A DNA stretch of 25,614 nt. Origin: Trichomonas tenax (taxonomy: Eukaryota > Parabasalia > Trichomonadida > Trichomonadidae). Of the stretch, positions 8,685 to 17,431 are shown piece by piece; position 1 is the stretch's first letter; every line of letters begins with the position of its first letter. The notes under the pieces are model-generated. The model was not told the origin of the DNA. It saw only the letters and a program-made list of their open reading frames with translations, and searched no databases. Made by a program: the position numbers and the translations under genes. Location of the stretch: assembly GCA_023091735.1 (NCBI GenBank), contig JALKBU010000761.1, positions 1 through 25,614 of the forward strand. The letters are read 5' to 3'.

Positions 8685-9718
8685 GGATAATATATACTAT
8701 GTAAATTGTTTGAATTTATTTGAAAATTTTTGTTTTATTTATGCTTTCACAATATGGTAATCAAAATATATATGATTGCAAATTTAACAAATTGCTGAAA
8801 CTTTTAATATTTTTCGCCCAAGTAGTTAAATTAGTTTACATCCAATGCTATTCTAGTTTTATATCTGATTAGTATAAATTTTATTGATAGAATGTGTGTT
8901 TGCTACATTAGATTTGCCTATGATAGACACTTTGATCAGTGTTAGCAATATTGTCAAAATCAACAATTAACAGTAACTTTTATAGCGATTTTTCAAATGA
9001 ATTTTAGAACAAACTTTGGCATTTTGAATTTTGATATTTTTGGGGGTATCATTAAATGCTGTAACTGAATTAGTTCATTGGATGAGTATGTAAACGAAAA
9101 AAAAATATGATTTTTTGTCAATCTGGATCAAAATTCATAAACTGAATTAAAAAGATTGCACTATTATAAATAAACTTAGCTAATGAATATCCATTTGTTT
9201 CCAATATCAAAATAGTTGATAAAAATATAAAATCGAAGGTTTGCATTATTTTGAAATTTTTTGAGATATGATTTGACAACGTAATATGCAATTGCTATAG
9301 CCAAGCTATCGTGTGTCAACTGGATTCTGTTGGTTTCGTTGTTTTGACGGACTTTGATTTGTATCTCATGCTGGCCAACTTGAATCGACTCGGCTTAAGA
9401 CTGTTATCATCTCCACAGGATGGAGTATCTGTGGTGCAAGTATGGTGAGAAGGCTTCAACGAGAAGCAAGAATCACCAAAAGTGACTTTGCAATGACTTT
9501 ATAATTTTGGCCCTCTCAAATATTGTCGAAAAGTATTCAATTTTTTCGAGCTTCCGCAAATTGACGCAACATTGGCTCTCAATTTTGAGAGAATTTGTAA
9601 AGTTGCTTCATGTTGTGTCATGTTGCAGAAACCGCTCAAGTCCAAAAAAAGAGAGATAAAATTATTTTATACATGTCAAATTGGCAACTAATTTGTGATT
9701 AAAATAATTGTTCTTTTG
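8685..9718. other. Spacer of about 1 kb between the two large plus-strand genes
   Basis: Mostly AT-rich noncoding sequence. The stretch from about 9300 to 9510 is noticeably less AT-rich and holds a possible transposase remnant (separate entry). A short perfect hairpin CTCTCAA-TT-TTGAGAG lies near 9576. No RNA gene seen. Confidence 0.6.
9361..9504 (+). pseudogene. Possible Tc1/mariner-type transposase fragment
   Basis: A 48-codon open stretch ends at TAA 9502-9504 and has a TGA just upstream of its open part. Its reading includes MVRRLQREARI preceded by a Ser/Gly-rich turn, which resembles the VRRRLREAGI segment ending the N-terminal helix-turn-helix region of Tc1/mariner transposases. The region is less AT-rich than its surroundings. 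No DDE catalytic part follows. The resemblance is short and was judged by eye, so chance or another source is quite possible. Confidence 0.22.
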
Positions 9719-9725
9719 TCATAAT
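9719..9725 (+). promoter_or_regulatory. Initiator-like TCATAAT before the 1059-residue gene
   Basis: TCATAAT fits the T-C-A(+1) initiator form. With +1 at 9721 the apparent TTG start at 9730 would have a 9-nt leader, matching the spacing at the other genes in this window. Confidence 0.4.
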
Positions 9726-9729
9726 CGAT

Positions 9730-12700
9730 TTGAATTTTGAGTCTATTGTCGGACAGCTGCGGGAAGCTTTCGCCTGCCTCGCGGACACGTCTTCAGACAC
9801 CTCCGCTGTGATGAACGCGCGAACAAAACTCGGTTATTTCTTGCAAATTTTGGCAGTCGAAGATTCGGAAAGAACATTATACGAATTAATTGATCAAATG
9901 GCATACTACGATTTCGACCCGACCCTTTCTATGGCTTTTATTGCAACAGTATCATTCATCTACCAGTTTTTACCGCTCGATACAAGATTTGTTACGATTT
10001 ATACGTCTTATATGCACTTTAAGAAGCACGTTATCTCTGATGATTCGCTGTTTATACAAAATTTTATTAAATTTTTGAGCTCTGGAGGAGGAAAAATATT
10101 ACCTTGCAAAACTCAAGTTGTTGATGGCTATTTGAACATTTTGCCGTCTGTTCCTTCTTGTGCTAAGTTGATTGGTTTACTTATTTCATCCGATCCTGAA
10201 CAACTTTCGCCTTATTTATGGACATACTTTAATTCATATGATATCAATGAAAATTATATATCGCTGCTTGCAGCAGTTATGTTTTTATGTCCTTCTTTAC
10301 AAGTTTCGAACGAATTCCAAAGTTATTATAAAGCTGTCATCGAAACTTGTCATTCAAATGTCGCCAACAAAGACAATAAGTTTTCGCTAATAGAGGAATC
10401 ATTAGCGATAATTTCATACTACATTGAACAAAAAATGACTGAACCAAGATCAATTTTACCAATTTACTCTGAACCAAACTTAAACTCGCTCGCTGTCGGT
10501 TGCTGGGCCAAATATGCAGCTTACGGAGATTTGTCTAAGATTCCAACTTTCAGTCCAGATTTAACTCCACCATCAGCATTTTTGAATCTGATTGTTGAGA
10601 CATTCAAAAATCCGTCTTTCAGCTTCAATTATTTTAAAGTACCGCATTGGCTTTGGGAAGATTGTTTAACAGAATTTCATATTATTAATTCTGTCGAATC
10701 AAACGTTTACCATCATTCAATACCATCATTGTCCATTGATGAGCTTAACTCTGTTGTTCAGATGACACATTTCCTTCCTTCTTGGGCTTTTGTCCAATGT
10801 ATTAATTCAAGATATCCAAGTCCCGATATAAACATCAGAATACTTAAAATCGTTGGAGATCTCCCAAAGCCAATCGCTGTTGCCTATCAATCCGAATTAT
10901 TTGAATATTTCAGATTTGTTATTACATTACCAAGAATTCAGAAAGATTTGATACTTTGTATCAATGATTTATTTATTCCAGTTGACAAACTCACACATGA
11001 TTTTATTAAGTTTATAGCAGGAAACATAGATGTTTTCGATGAAACAAGCATTATGAATAATTTACCAATTTTAACAGATTTGTTGGACTTTAGAATACCT
11101 TTGGACAACATTATGCCGATATTTTACTGCATTTATGAGTACTTTGACTCTTTTAATTTAAGTTTATCATTTTTGAACACAATTCTTCTGTTTTTCTCTG
11201 CTGTATCAACATCACTAAGTGTAGAATACACTAAATTTATCTCAGATGTTGCAATTGCAGTGATTGCTGCAGGATTTCAAGAAAATCTCGATCCAAATCT
11301 TGGATTTGATCCATCTATCATTAAAATATTCAAACAATGCGCGAAATATTATCGTGTCATATCATCTGATCTCGTTTTCAATCCACTTTACAACTTATCT
11401 GATTCTTTACCTTTAATTATTCCTGCATTGCAGTTGATTGCTCATGTTCCAACAGAAAATATTAGTAACATCGCATTCTTATGGGAAAATCTACCAAAAT
11501 GCGTTCCAATTTCTCCAGTTTATTCGATTTCAGCAATGCTCGCTCATTTTAGTTATCCAATCAGGAACCAGATGGAACCGATCATACAGAAGTCCTGTGA
11601 TTTCATTAACAATATCTTAAATTATGATGAAGAATCTGCAATTAAAATATTAGCGACAGCTTTCTTCGATGAATCGATCAAATTCCATTCAAAGTATCCT
11701 CCTAATATTTTCCAGATCGATTCTTCTAAATTAGTTCCAAAAGATCCAGCAATGACAAGAATTATCTTGAAATATATTCCAAAACTTATGGAAAGACTTT
11801 TCGACTATGAGAATCAGTTATATCTGTTTTTCATGAAAGGAAAACCGAACTTAACACCAGAATTTATTAAATTAATTCAAAAGAGATTAACTGAAATTCC
11901 TCCACGAAAGATTGAGAAGAAATTAAGGCAGATTTTAGGTGAACTTTGTATCAAATCACCGGAATATATCGGAGAAGAGTCATGGATCAAAAGATCAATT
12001 CAAAATTATAAATATCAAAAGCCAGAACTTCCTAATTTAGATGGAATGACATCAATGCAGATCATTGACGCGATATCTATATTCATTCCAATTGATAAAT
12101 CGAAACCTGAAAATTTAATCAGATTAAACGCAATGAGATTAACAAGAAAGAATCCAAAATATATAAATGTATATGATAAGTTGGTTTCTCTCAGTGAAGA
12201 TCTTGATGAATGTAATTTCTGGCTTCAAAGGTCAAAATTCATCCTAAAGATTCCATTCAATCCCATTGGAGGTGAAAAATCAGATATATTCCCGATACTG
12301 AATTCAAAGGATTCGATATTGCCGGAGCCCGAAGATTCAGAATATATTCTTGTGTTGAAACTCAGAAATTGTCGTTCGAGAGATGCTCTTTCGATTGTTT
12401 CTAACTATGAATCACCAACATTAGCATCAATGTTCCTGAAAACACGCACAATCCTTCCTCCAGAAAAATTATCAGAAATGATCACAACTTGTTGTCTTAC
12501 AAGTGCCAAAATCAATCTAATGAACTACATGCAGGTGTATCTTCAAATTTCTTCTAATTCAGGACTTGATAAGAATGAATTGCTGAATTTATTCAAAGTT
12601 GATTCAAGAAACGTCTTTATGTTTAATTCAGCATTCTTAGCTTTGGCCTCTATATCTACAATGAAAATCAAAGTCTCGAATGCAACAGAATTGATCTCTA

Positions 12701-12909
12701 ACTTCTTAGTTGATGTTTTCAAGAACGCCAGATGGTCCAGTCCGCAAATTTATTCATTACTTCCTGTTCTTGTTAACTTGTACACTGACTTACCATCGAA
12801 TAGTCCAGGAAAGAAAGAAATCAAGAAGTTCTTCCAAGAATTTCCTACAACTTTAATGATTGGAACTCAGTTTGAGCCCATTTATGAGAAATTAATGTCT
12901 ATTTTGTAA
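9730..12909 (+). CDS. Helical-repeat (HEAT/ARM-like) protein, about 1059 aa, unrecognised family; start codon uncertain
   Basis: The frame is open from TTG at 9730 to TAA at 12907-12909. No ATG lies between the upstream in-frame TAA (9700-9702) and the TTG; the first in-frame ATG is codon 28 (9811). The 27 intervening codons are GC-richer and look coding, and an initiator-like TCATAAT sits 9 nt before the TTG. Either TTG is used, an ancestral ATG was lost, or translation begins at 9811. The protein is a long run of amphipathic helices with alternating hydrophobic Leu/Ile/Phe faces and short Pro/Asn turns, without signal peptide, coiled coil or catalytic motif. This is consistent with a HEAT/ARM-type solenoid scaffold such as importin/exportin-like or cell-division adaptors, but I cannot assign it. 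Its 3' end faces that of the LRR gene across 101 bp containing a T20 run. Confidence 0.85.
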   Translation: MNFESIVGQLREAFACLADTSSDTSAVMNARTKLGYFLQILAVEDSERTLYELIDQMAYYDFDPTLSMAFIATVSFIYQFLPLDTRFVTIYTSYMHFKKHVISDDSLFIQNFIKFLSSGGGKILPCKTQVVDGYLNILPSVPSCAKLIGLLISSDPEQLSPYLWTYFNSYDINENYISLLAAVMFLCPSLQVSNEFQSYYKAVIETCHSNVANKDNKFSLIEESLAIISYYIEQKMTEPRSILPIYSEPNLNSLAVGCWAKYAAYGDLSKIPTFSPDLTPPSAFLNLIVETFKNPSFSFNYFKVPHWLWEDCLTEFHIINSVESNVYHHSIPSLSIDELNSVVQMTHFLPSWAFVQCINSRYPSPDINIRILKIVGDLPKPIAVAYQSELFEYFRFVITLPRIQKDLILCINDLFIPVDKLTHDFIKFIAGNIDVFDETSIMNNLPILTDLLDFRIPLDNIMPIFYCIYEYFDSFNLSLSFLNTILLFFSAVSTSLSVEYTKFISDVAIAVIAAGFQENLDPNLGFDPSIIKIFKQCAKYYRVISSDLVFNPLYNLSDSLPLIIPALQLIAHVPTENISNIAFLWENLPKCVPISPVYSISAMLAHFSYPIRNQMEPIIQKSCDFINNILNYDEESAIKILATAFFDESIKFHSKYPPNIFQIDSSKLVPKDPAMTRIILKYIPKLMERLFDYENQLYLFFMKGKPNLTPEFIKLIQKRLTEIPPRKIEKKLRQILGELCIKSPEYIGEESWIKRSIQNYKYQKPELPNLDGMTSMQIIDAISIFIPIDKSKPENLIRLNAMRLTRKNPKYINVYDKLVSLSEDLDECNFWLQRSKFILKIPFNPIGGEKSDIFPILNSKDSILPEPEDSEYILVLKLRNCRSRDALSIVSNYESPTLASMFLKTRTILPPEKLSEMITTCCLTSAKINLMNYMQVYLQISSNSGLDKNELLNLFKVDSRNVFMFNSAFLALASISTMKIKVSNATELISNFLVDVFKNARWSSPQIYSLLPVLVNLYTDLPSNSPGKKEIKKFFQEFPTTLMIGTQFEPIYEKLMSIL

Positions 12910-12934
12910 CTTTTTTTATTATATCATGTTTTGA

Positions 12935-12954
12935 TTTTTTTTTTTTTTTTTTTT
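12935..12954 (+). repeat. T20 tract between convergent genes
   Basis: A run of 20 T lies in the 101-bp gap separating the stop codons of the convergent genes at 9730-12909 and 13011-14663. It could assist 3'-end formation of the plus-strand gene, and it is a likely length-variable site. Confidence 0.8.
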
Positions 12955-13010
12955 AAATATAGTTGTTAGTATTATTTTTATATAAATATAACTAAAATCA
13001 CAAACATTTA

Positions 13011-14663
13011 CTATTCGTTTTTCAAATTCTCGGCTGGAGATCCATATGATGGAGTGGAAGTGTATTCGCTATGGAATTTAATAACGCTTGGAGTTTGATT
13101 CATCGACATTTTGGATATCTTCTTTCTTAGTCCACCTGCAACTTCAAACGCAGTGTCAAGCTTCTGTTTGATTTCCTTGATGTATGTATTTAATGCTTCA
13201 TTCTCCATCTTCAAAGTTTGATTCTCTTTTTCGAGATCTTCCGTCTTCTTGTCGATTCCATCATACTTCAACCTCTGCTGTAACATCAATTGCAAAACTT
13301 CATCTTCATATCGCTTTTCGCTCTGCTTCAGTCTACTTTCTGCGTCTTTTGCAATTCTTTCATACTTCTTTAACTCGTTCTTCGCTTTAGTTTCGCGTTT
13401 AACGCTTTCCTCGAGAGCAGCATTAACTTCTTTGATCTCTTCTTTCGCTCTATCAAGTTGTGCCTCGAGATCTCCAACTAATGCTGATAACTTTTGGGCC
13501 TCTTCTAGTAACTCAATGTTCTCTGGTGTTGATGAAATGTTTCGTTTTGATGATATTCCGATGGAAATTGTCTTATTGATAACTAATTTAGTTCTCTCTT
13601 TTGATTCTTCGATATTTTCTTGTGTTGTTTGTGAGTTCTGCCATTTGTAGAATGACTTGACAAGCAACTTCTGAAGTCTGAGCTTTCTAAATCTTTCTGC
13701 AATGATCTCATTATGCCTTGATGTTTCTTTCCATGCCTTGAAAACAGATCTTTTAAGTCTGTTTCTCACGAGTCTCAAAAAGAATTGTGGAACATCGATA
13801 TATGGCTCTTCCTCGATATTTAATGGAGATCTTGGTTGTGGAGATGGACTGATATGTTGTGCTCTCGAAAGAAGGAATGAATCCTTAACAGGTGTTGATT
13901 GAACAACTTTTGGAGACTTTGCAAGTTTATCTCTAAAGCTTTGCAAAAATTTTGTAATTTCTTCTGTATATTGTGATATTACATCGCATTGAATGCTGTC
14001 AAACTCTTTATAAATGTCACTCCACTTTCTTCTTGTTGTCTCTTTCTCTTGGAGTGCTTGTTCTCTAAAGATATCATATCTTTCGATTCTCTCTTCATCT
14101 GTTATATCATAATCATCAATTGTTGTAGCATTCAGTGCTGCTTTAACATTTTTGAACCATGTTTGGTTGAATTGTTGGTTTTGACTGGGATTTCGAATAT
14201 CGTTTATAAATTGTTCCAATTCTGTGATTTTGAGATCGTTAGCACATAACTGGTCGAGAACTTGTAAGTCTGTTTCGTGTGTATTGATCGCTTTCTGTCG
14301 AATTTGGTCATCAATTCGTTGTCCATCCAACATCAAAAGTGTTGGAATTGTGGCTACAACTAAATGGCTGTAATATGGTAAGTGAGTGATTGGATTGCAC
14401 TCAAGTTGCAAATTTTGCAAATGGAGAGATTCGAGTAAACGAATGTCGCTCAATTTTGATATTTGGTTGCATCCGAGTGATAAAACTTGTAGATTAGTGT
14501 AATTTTCGATTCCTTCTAATGATGTTATATCATTATTCGAAAGAAAAAGCTTTTGAATTGTTTTAGCTTTTGGTACAATCGGTATTTTCGTTAATCCTTG
14601 ATTGGATCCTTTCAGCGTTGAGCCATCAATGAAAAACTTCTGTTTCTTCGCGTCGCCAATCAT
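13011..14663 (-). CDS. LRR / Sfi1-like / coiled-coil protein, 550 aa, probable basal-body or centrosomal component
   Basis: ATG at 14663-14661, stop TAG at 13013-13011 followed at once by TAAA, which fits the trichomonad UAAA polyadenylation signal. Residues 36-120 hold SDS22-type leucine-rich repeats (LFLSNNDITSLEGI, LQVLSLGCNQISKL) capped by the LRR C-terminal pattern PTLLMLDGQRI. Residues 303-341 contain two F-x-x-W units (SVFKAW and KSFYKW) exactly 30 residues apart in a basic helical context, like Sfi1-type centrin-binding repeats. Residues 380-515 are a continuous coiled coil. Several SP/TP sites (around 250-280, 379, 524, 537, 542) flank these domains. LRR plus coiled coil, with or without calmodulin/centrin-binding motifs, is the architecture of centriolar proteins such as CEP97 and LRRCC1. 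Orthology is not shown; localisation to flagellar basal bodies is inferred. Confidence is high for the gene and moderate for the role. Confidence 0.88.
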   Translation of the reverse strand: MIGDAKKQKFFIDGSTLKGSNQGLTKIPIVPKAKTIQKLFLSNNDITSLEGIENYTNLQVLSLGCNQISKLSDIRLLESLHLQNLQLECNPITHLPYYSHLVVATIPTLLMLDGQRIDDQIRQKAINTHETDLQVLDQLCANDLKITELEQFINDIRNPSQNQQFNQTWFKNVKAALNATTIDDYDITDEERIERYDIFREQALQEKETTRRKWSDIYKEFDSIQCDVISQYTEEITKFLQSFRDKLAKSPKVVQSTPVKDSFLLSRAQHISPSPQPRSPLNIEEEPYIDVPQFFLRLVRNRLKRSVFKAWKETSRHNEIIAERFRKLRLQKLLVKSFYKWQNSQTTQENIEESKERTKLVINKTISIGISSKRNISSTPENIELLEEAQKLSALVGDLEAQLDRAKEEIKEVNAALEESVKRETKAKNELKKYERIAKDAESRLKQSEKRYEDEVLQLMLQQRLKYDGIDKKTEDLEKENQTLKMENEALNTYIKEIKQKLDTAFEVAGGLRKKISKMSMNQTPSVIKFHSEYTSTPSYGSPAENLKNE

Positions 14664-14672
14664 CGTTATAAC
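14664..14672 (-). promoter_or_regulatory. Initiator-like GTTATAACG before the LRR gene
   Basis: On the minus strand GTTATAACG directly precedes the ATG; with +1 at the A of TTA the leader would be about 6 nt. The core TTATAA is shared with the element upstream of the gene at 3993. Confidence 0.35.
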
Positions 14673-14826
14673 TCTCTGGCGCCGAAATTATGGAAATTTT
14701 TAAACGCATACATTTTATTTTTTCGTTTGCCTCGTTACCAATAGGTATAGCTCTTAAAATAAATGGTTTTTGCCGTTTTAAAATTCCACAAAAATGAATA
14801 TTTGATATTCAATAAACTTGATGAAC

Positions 14827-14858
14827 TGTTTCAAGACTTGTTAATGTTCGAAATAAAA
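14827..14858 (+). repeat. Dispersed 32-bp repeat, copy 1
   Basis: TGTTTCAAGACTTGTTAATG and the bases following it match 18385-18416 in the same orientation with only about three mismatches. Both copies lie in spacers and continue into unrelated AT-rich sequence, so this is a short relic of a dispersed family, not a coding repeat. Confidence 0.7.
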
Positions 14859-15080
14859 TATATATCGTGTTGTTAGTTCAATTTCACCTTTGCTGTTCGA
14901 TTTATTGAAGGAATTTCATCAAACAATAAATTTCACAACAAAAGATACTGAAACTTAGGGAATAGGTAGTATAGGACTACAGGAACAATACTTGTAAGGA
15001 GTGCAAGTCAAAACAATATTATAAATTCGAGATATAATCATTTGTAACCGCCGCAATTTTCGAGCACTATGTGCACCAGA

Positions 15081-15152
15081 AATCAATCATTCACATTTTG
15101 TCATCATTATGATATGTAATCAATCATTCACATTTTGTCATCATTATGATAT
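15081..15152 (+). repeat. 37-bp tandem duplication (two copies)
   Basis: The block AATCAATCATTCACATTTTG plus the next 15 bases occurs at 15081 and again at 15118 with 35 identical bases. Each copy contains TCATCATTATGATA, itself nearly palindromic and initiator-like (TCAT), about 300-370 bp upstream of the plus-strand gene. Confidence 0.9.
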
Positions 15153-15337
15153 AAATACCCATTATCAATTGCAATTGAAATGAAGTCTCTAAAAATTGTG
15201 GAATTCCATCATGCTTAGGCTCATGGGACTCTTTGAATATCTGAGTGCATTTATAGTGTCTTCTTTGGTGGAATCATAAGAGATAAAGAATTAGAACATT
15301 AAAATTATGTCCGAGGATTCATGCATAATAAAAAAGT

Positions 15338-15402
15338 TTTGACATGTAAAGTGTGTCAAAACTAATGTAATAATTCAAAAAACGAATATTTGGCGTGTAA
15401 AT
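15338..15402 (+). repeat. TTTGNCATGTAAA motif pair with inverted half-site
   Basis: TTTTGACATGTAAA starts at 15337 and TTTGGCGTGTAAA at 15389, 51 bp apart. The first is followed by GTGTGTCAAAAC, so TTTTGACA and TGTCAAAA form an inverted pair around ATGTAAAGTG. Confidence 0.45.
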
Positions 15403-15436
15403 TAAGTTTATTTGACAAAATTTGAGAACTTGATCA

Positions 15437-15449
15437 TCATTTTTATTTC
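15437..15449 (+). promoter_or_regulatory. Initiator (TCA+1 type) of the 330-aa gene
   Basis: TCATTTTTATTTC ends one base before the ATG at 15450. It matches the trichomonad initiator T-C-A(+1)-Y-W followed by pyrimidines and predicts an 11-nt leader. This is the best initiator match in the window. Confidence 0.55.
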
Positions 15450-16442
15450 ATGGATGATATTAAACGAGACAAGAATATAATTTTCACGCCAAACAGACAG
15501 GAAACGAGTGCAAGAAAGATACAAAGATCAGAATCAACGAATTCTGCTTCTGTTTTAAAAACTTCAAATATTGAATCAACTGAAAGTGCAAATCGAACGG
15601 AATTAATCATAGTACCATCAGCTAAAACAGCAAGAACTCAAAAATTTCAATGGAGAGAAACGTATTTTCCAAATTATCCATTAAAAAAGAAAAAAGCAGC
15701 TACTGTACCAAATACAACGAATAAGAACTGTCCAGAGATCTCTCTGAGTCAAAGAATACTCGCATCTTTGAATGGTTCCGAGTTGGTCACAGATTCGACG
15801 GAAATAGAGACAGATTTTGATGCAAACGGTGAAGGCTTGGCACAGATGACCCGTGAAGTTCAAACAGACTGGAAAATATCGAATAATAAATTAAAATTAG
15901 AAATAACTTTCGAAGGCGAAACTTTACTTAAAAAGGACAGAAAACATACGTTAGTTACATTACCACACAACTACATCGAAATAGGATTTAGAGCTGATGC
16001 TAATAAAAATGATGAGTTTGCAAATATCGTTCACAAGAAATTCGATAAAAATAGGGTCACAACAGGAGTCAGGAAGAAAAAGGAGGAACCACAAGAACAA
16101 AAACCACCGCCATTGAAAACAATTGTATCAACAACTGAGATATTTCCATTTGCTTCAGAGAGAAAGATAAAGTACTTGAATTACAACGCAAATACAGAGA
16201 AAACCAAGGCGCTACAAAGAAATAATAAAAAAACAGTTACAGGAACAGAAGAACAGAAACAAGAAACACCAGAAATAAGTGAAATCTTTAATGTTAACGA
16301 AGGCCAGAAAAAGATATTTTTAATTCCAGTCTCAGAAGCAGATTTAGAAGAAATGGACGTAATCATCCCACCTGATCCAAATAGACCGTCATATATGAAT
16401 CCAAAGCCAACGCTAAGCTTATCAGACCCTATCCATAAATAA
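15450..16442 (+). CDS. Unrecognised 330-aa protein, largely disordered
   Basis: ATG-initiated frame with an initiator-type element directly upstream and a stop embedded in ATAAATAA, which supplies the UAAA motif used for trichomonad 3'-end formation. The protein has no signal peptide, membrane segment or recognised domain. Residues 1 to about 110 are Ser/Thr/Lys/Asn-rich and probably unstructured. About 140-190 is the only compact part, with alternating hydrophobic/charged strands (LKLEITFEGETLL, YIEIGF). The rest is Lys/Glu/Gln-rich, includes a PPPL stretch near 220, and ends in a Pro/Asn-rich tail. It could be a short linear-motif adaptor or a cytoskeleton-associated protein, but nothing in the sequence decides this. 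It is divergent from the LRR gene and convergent with the linker-histone-like gene, with 225 bp between the two stops. Codon use looks like its neighbours. Confidence 0.8.
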   Translation: MDDIKRDKNIIFTPNRQETSARKIQRSESTNSASVLKTSNIESTESANRTELIIVPSAKTARTQKFQWRETYFPNYPLKKKKAATVPNTTNKNCPEISLSQRILASLNGSELVTDSTEIETDFDANGEGLAQMTREVQTDWKISNNKLKLEITFEGETLLKKDRKHTLVTLPHNYIEIGFRADANKNDEFANIVHKKFDKNRVTTGVRKKKEEPQEQKPPPLKTIVSTTEIFPFASERKIKYLNYNANTEKTKALQRNNKKTVTGTEEQKQETPEISEIFNVNEGQKKIFLIPVSEADLEEMDVIIPPDPNRPSYMNPKPTLSLSDPIHK

Positions 16443-16667
16443 TATATATTGTTTGTTTGTAAATTTTAATATTATGAATCAATTCTCATTATTTAGCTTT
16501 TGTTATATAGATGGTTTCACAAATAGAATGAGGAGAATGTATAGAACCTATGAAATTGTGGTGTTTTTGAAATTCTTAATGTGATGCCATAAATTATTCT
16601 AAAAGTATGAAATAAAGAGCAAATGAATAAGAAGATCTAAATAAATGATGATTTAGGGGTAATCAAA

Positions 16668-17414
16668 TTAGAACAATTTGTAAGAAACACGGCCTCGACT
16701 GCTAATTGTAACACTACGAGCTTCAGCCTTTGGCTTCTCTTCCTCCTCCTTCGTAACCTCATGGACGACAGAACGCTTTGGAACGGACTTTGGCTTGATC
16801 TTCTTTGCACCATCAGAAGAGAATCTATAGCTATCTCTCTTGTTGATTAAGAGGTGATCCTCGACCATCTTCTCGAGGGCTTTTTTGACCATTCTGCGAA
16901 CAATCTTGATGCTGTTGTTTGTATCTGTGTATGTGTAGATGTAAGTGGAGATCTTCCTGTAGCTAACCATTGTCTTATCCTCAGAAGCGAAGTTGGCGAT
17001 AGCCTCGGCAATGAGAGCTTTGATATCGTGCTTTGGCTTCTTTTCCTTCTTATTCTTCTTTTCTTCCTTCTTCTCGGACTTCTTTGTTACCTTCTTAGCC
17101 TCAGACTTCTTTTCCTTCTTCTCTTCGGACTTCTTTTCCTTCTTGTCTTTCTTCTTCTTGGATTCAGACTTCTTCTCCTTCTTTTCCTTCTTAGACTCGG
17201 ACTTCTTCTCCTTCTTTTCTTCCTTCTTCTTATCATCCTTCTTTTCTTTCTTCTCTTCCTTCTTCTTGTCATCTTTCTTTTCCTTCTTCTTATCTTCCTT
17301 CTTGGATTCGGACTTCTTCTCCTTCTTGTCCTTCTTCTTGTTTTCCTTCTTCTCCTCCTTCTTTTCTTCCTCCTTTATCTCTTCGACCTTGGAATCCTTT
17401 GGCTTGGATGACAT
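16668..17414 (-). CDS. Linker-histone (H1/H5)-like protein with very long Lys/Glu tail, 248 aa
   Basis: The start is the ATG at 17414-17412; the frame is open a little further upstream but only with TTG, and that extension overlaps promoter motifs. Residues 13-127 are an almost pure Lys/Glu/Asp/Ser tail made of imperfect units such as KKEEKKEKK and KKSESKKEKK. Residues 128-205 resemble the H15 winged-helix domain of linker histones: helix 1 (IKALIAEAIANF), a Ser-Tyr-Arg-Lys-Ile helix, then a basic recognition-like helix (IVRRMVKKALEKMV) and a final strand with SYRFS. A basic C-terminal extension (205-248) follows. H1 binds nucleosome entry/exit DNA and compacts chromatin. Many protist H1 proteins lack the globular domain, so its presence matters. 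The mixed-charge tail differs from metazoan Ala/Pro/Lys tails and could form a stable single helix. Another winged-helix chromatin or ribosomal protein is the main alternative. Confidence 0.75.
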   Translation of the reverse strand: MSSKPKDSKVEEIKEEEKKEEKKENKKKDKKEKKSESKKEDKKKEKKDDKKKEEKKEKKDDKKKEEKKEKKSESKKEKKEKKSESKKKKDKKEKKSEEKKEKKSEAKKVTKKSEKKEEKKNKKEKKPKHDIKALIAEAIANFASEDKTMVSYRKISTYIYTYTDTNNSIKIVRRMVKKALEKMVEDHLLINKRDSYRFSSDGAKKIKPKSVPKRSVVHEVTKEEEEKPKAEARSVTISSRGRVSYKLF

Positions 17415-17431
17415 CAGTTTTTGTGTTTTAA

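Larger units (their letters stand above)
14673..15436. other. Divergent spacer between the LRR gene and the 330-aa gene
   Basis: About 765 bp of AT-rich sequence serving two divergent promoters. It holds one copy of a dispersed 32-bp repeat, a 37-bp tandem duplication and one cluster of the TTTGNCATGTAAA motif (separate entries). A GGCGCC palindrome lies at about 14678-14683, 15 bp upstream of the LRR gene's ATG. No additional gene seen. Confidence 0.6.

Noticed and set aside
14674..14687. GGCGCC-containing site upstream of the LRR gene as another E2F site
   Set aside because: The flanking bases do not fit WTTSSCSS in either orientation; it is only a GC-rich palindrome.
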